Shown here in pieces: positions 13,818 through 15,588 of a stretch of 15,588 bases of DNA. Positions within the stretch are counted from its first letter, which is position 1, and every line of letters begins with the position of its first letter. Under the pieces are notes generated by a model. It searched no databases. It was given only the letters and a program-made list of their open reading frames with translations, and was not told where the DNA came from. The stretch is from an uncultured Bacilli bacterium (GTDB taxonomy: Bacteria > Bacillota_I > Bacilli_A > RF39 > UBA660): assembly GCA_934096755.1 (NCBI GenBank), contig CAKOMU010000024.1, forward strand, positions 1-15,588. Reading direction: 5' to 3'. Both the position numbers and the translations under genes were made by a program.

Positions 13818-14969
13818 GTGGAAAAATTAAATGATAATTATGTAAGAAATTCACTTACACTTTATGTTAATGAAATAACTAAATATCCACTTTTGACACT
13901 TGAAGAAGAAAAAAAGTATGGAAAAGATTTACAAAAAATTCATGATGTTTCATTTTTGTCTATATACAATAAAGGTATTAAAATAAACTTTAAAATATTG
14001 TTTGGAGCTTTAGCTGCTGAAGAATATGACATTAATTTATTACATAATTTACGCAAATTAGAAAAGTTACTTGCTTTAAATGATCAAAAAATTATTAATA
14101 GGTATTGTTTAGTGGTGGAAAAGCAAAAGAAATTTTTAACTGTGGAAGAATTAAAAAAATATTTTGGTGATAATAACATAGTTTCTCAACATATAAATGT
14201 GAACAAAGAATTAACATTAGCTTGTGAATATATTGATGCTAGAAACATAATGATTAAATCTAATTTGAGATTAGTATTGAAAGAAGCACAGGTTGCTTTT
14301 TATGATGTTAATACTTGTTTGGATATTATTGAAGAAGGAAATATTGGTTTGATAATTGCTGTTAATAAATTTGATGTAGATATGAATTATAAATTTTCTA
14401 CTTATGCAACTTGGTGGATTAGACAAGGCGTTAGTAGAGCGGTTTATAAAAACAATACGAGTTTTGGAGCTGGAGTTGAACAAATAAGGAAGGCTTTAAA
14501 GTTAAAAAAAGATATAGAAAAACTGGAAATGGAAAAGGGACGTCTTTTGTCTAATAAAGAAGTAGCTCAAATGCTTAATATCCCTTATAGTGAGGTAGTA
14601 AGTAGATTAGGCTTATTGCAAGCAAATTTTTCAATTGATCAAAGTGGGCCAGATGAGGATAAAGATATTACTATCTTAGATACTTTGCTTGATGAAGATA
14701 TGCTTATTGAAGATAAGATTTTGCAAGAAGAGTTAAAAGATAGTGTTAATAGTATTTTTAAGGAGTTAGATAGTAGAGAACAATTTATTATTAAAAATCG
14801 ATTTGGTATTAACACTGAAGGTGTTTGTTATACTTTGAATGAAGTTGGCGACATGTTAAATTTAAATAGAGAAAGAATAAGACAAATAGAAAAGAACGCC
14901 ATGAATAAAATTAAAATTGCTGTTCAAGGAAAAAAAGAATATAGTGAAATGAAAATGTTTTGGCGTTAA
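13818..14969 (+). CDS. Sigma-70 paralogue 4, near-canonical RpoD-like
   Basis: This 383-aa sigma-70 protein is closest to paralogue 3. Region 1.2 is LTLYVNEITKYPLLTLEEEK (13-32) and the array insert contains INFKILFGALAAEEYDINLL. Region 2 keeps LDIIEEGNIGLIIAVNKF and YKFSTYATWWIRQGVSR, almost identical to RpoD apart from the final AIT to GVS change. The 3.2 finger is less conserved (DQSGPDEDKDITILDTL). Region 4 ends in LNRERIRQIEKNAM (349-362), with full -35 contact residues. The start is GTG 13818, 5 bases after AGGAGGG; an overlapping ATG at 13816 is out of frame and stops at once. It lies 17 bases after paralogue 3 and is followed directly by a terminator. The main housekeeping sigma factor may lie elsewhere or be one of these. 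Confidence 0.88.
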   Translation: MEKLNDNYVRNSLTLYVNEITKYPLLTLEEEKKYGKDLQKIHDVSFLSIYNKGIKINFKILFGALAAEEYDINLLHNLRKLEKLLALNDQKIINRYCLVVEKQKKFLTVEELKKYFGDNNIVSQHINVNKELTLACEYIDARNIMIKSNLRLVLKEAQVAFYDVNTCLDIIEEGNIGLIIAVNKFDVDMNYKFSTYATWWIRQGVSRAVYKNNTSFGAGVEQIRKALKLKKDIEKLEMEKGRLLSNKEVAQMLNIPYSEVVSRLGLLQANFSIDQSGPDEDKDITILDTLLDEDMLIEDKILQEELKDSVNSIFKELDSREQFIIKNRFGINTEGVCYTLNEVGDMLNLNRERIRQIEKNAMNKIKIAVQGKKEYSEMKMFWR

Positions 14970-15003
14970 AGGCAGTTGTTATCTAAAAACAGCTGTTTTT
15001 TTT
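14970..15003 (+). terminator. Intrinsic terminator of the sigma paralogue operon
   Basis: CAGTTGTT (14973-14980) pairs with AACAGCTG (14988-14995), extended by flanking A/G against T pairs, with a 7-base loop and a run of eight T. It begins immediately after the paralogue 4 stop. Confidence 0.75.
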
Positions 15004-15027
15004 GTACATGTGTTGGAAAATTGTCTG

Positions 15028-15056
15028 TTGATTTTGAATATGCTTAATTATATAAT
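15028..15056 (+). promoter_or_regulatory. Putative promoter of the MMPL-like fragment
   Basis: TTGATT (15028-15033), a 17-base spacer and TATAAT (15051-15056) lie between the sigma operon terminator and the next reading frame. AAAGGA follows at 15075-15080. Confidence 0.5.
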
Positions 15057-15085
15057 GAATAGGTGTTGCAAAAGAAAGGATTATT

Positions 15086-15499
15086 ATTAAAAAGAAAGAT
15101 AAAATATTAATTAAAATTGGTGATTTTATTACTAATTTGAGATACCTATGGTTGATAATATTTATATTATTAGCAATTTGGGGGGCAGTTAATTTTAATA
15201 GAGTGTCTGTTAATGATAGTATTGTTAGTTATTTACCTAATGATACGGAAAATAAAACTGGTTTGGATTTAATGGATCAAGAATTTGGAAGTTTACAAAG
15301 TATAAATTTAATGGTTGAAAATATATCGTTGGATCAAGCTGAAACATTAAGAAATGATCTTAGTGAAATCAAAAATGTTGATGCGGTATTATTTCAAAAC
15401 ACTGAAGATTATTATAAAGATAACAGTACTTTATATAAAATTGAATTAAGTGATTTAACTGATGAAGAATTATTTGATGTTAAAAATGAAGTGGGTTAA
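15086..15499 (+). CDS. Truncated MMPL/RND-family membrane protein, N-terminal fragment
   Basis: This reads as the N-terminus of an MMPL/RND-type exporter: a basic cytoplasmic start (KKKDKILIKIGDFITNLRY), one membrane helix (LWLIIFILLAIWGAVNF), then the family pattern SIVSYLPNDTENKTGLDLMD followed by EFGS and the first extracellular strands. Whole members are about 700 residues or longer; here a TAA stops it after about 137, before the second helix, so it is probably a remnant. No ATG or GTG is well placed. The best ribosome binding site (AAAGGA, 15075-15080) sits 5-6 bases before an in-frame ATT at 15086. A TTG at 15137 is the nearest ordinary alternative, but it would cut off the conserved basic lead and has no good ribosome binding site. 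Confidence 0.6.
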   Translation: MKKKDKILIKIGDFITNLRYLWLIIFILLAIWGAVNFNRVSVNDSIVSYLPNDTENKTGLDLMDQEFGSLQSINLMVENISLDQAETLRNDLSEIKNVDAVLFQNTEDYYKDNSTLYKIELSDLTDEELFDVKNEVG

Positions 15500-15588
15500 T
15501 ATTGATTGTAGCTGGATTCTTGATTGGTTTTATTTCTCCATCTCCTGGTATTTCACAAATTGGTTTATATTTAGGCTTAGGAACATTA
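15490..15588 (+). pseudogene. Partial hydrophobic reading frame, possibly DUF368-like, cut by window end
   Basis: From 15490 a different frame opens and runs to the window edge. From the TTG at 15502 it reads LIVAGFLIGFISPSPGIS and then QIGLYLGLG. The G-x-x-x-GF ... PGIS ... LGLG pattern recalls the membrane half-repeats of DUF368 proteins rather than the second helix of an MMPL protein. No ribosome binding site or ATG precedes it, so it looks like the inside of a gene joined to the MMPL fragment by deletion. It is too short to be sure. Confidence 0.3.

Noticed and set aside
1..15588. tRNA, rRNA, CRISPR array, insertion sequence or prophage genes
   Set aside because: Scanning by eye found no cloverleaf, regular spaced repeats, transposase or terminal inverted repeats. 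The repeated phrases in 10329-14969 are coding paralogy, not a repeat array.
1..15588. Mycoplasma-type genetic code (TGA as Trp)
   Set aside because: Conserved Trp positions use TGG (for example the WW of the sigma region 2.4), and TGA closes whiA, nrdG and truA at family-typical lengths.

Overview
The window is 15.6 kb of very AT-rich DNA with every recognised gene on the + strand. Several features point to a low-GC Firmicutes/Bacillota lineage: A/T-ending codons, strong purine-rich ribosome binding sites, sigma-A-type promoters, a yvcK-whiA pair, and ecfA-ecfA-truA-rplM-rpsI synteny. TGG encodes Trp and TGA is used as a stop (whiA, nrdG, truA), so the standard bacterial code applies and this is not a Mycoplasma-type code. 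Small gene sizes, decayed genes and the formylglycine-enzyme-like surface protein would fit a gut-type, reduced-genome member of the Bacilli, but that placement is inference.

Layout. (1) 1-3934 is a tightly packed, overlapping run: 3' part of yvcK, whiA, nrdG, two short proteins that read as degenerate EcfA-type ABC ATPases, then truA. (2) 3941-4951 is the rplM-rpsI ribosomal operon, with a near-consensus promoter, a leader and a terminator. (3) 4953-6376 is a single membrane-anchored extracellular protein with a C-type-lectin/SUMF1-like fold. (4) 6428-7952 is a COG1092-type methyltransferase overlapping an RluA-type pseudouridine synthase, both probably RNA-modifying. (5) 7953-8329 has no intact gene but holds a decayed HD-domain hydrolase. 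(6) 8330-10271 is a cysteine desulfurase overlapping a TtcA-type PP-loop tRNA thiolase. (7) 10274-15003 is an array of four tandem sigma-70 paralogues. The first has its own promoter and terminator; the other three form an operon with its own promoter and terminator. (8) 15028-15588 is an N-terminal fragment of an MMPL/RND-family membrane protein, followed in another frame by the start of an unrelated hydrophobic reading frame.

The most striking content is the sigma-factor array. All four proteins carry the same extra segment of roughly 60-100 residues between regions 1.2 and 2.1 and the same short C-terminal tail after region 4. They grade from canonical DNA-recognition residues (genes 3 and 4) to almost completely altered ones (gene 1). 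The second notable item is the ecfA1/ecfA2 position of the conserved ecf-truA-rplM-rpsI locus. It still holds two intact, overlapping reading frames, but these have lost the Walker A, Walker B, signature and switch-histidine residues, and ecfT is absent. Both would repay follow-up as possible cases of new function arising from old families.
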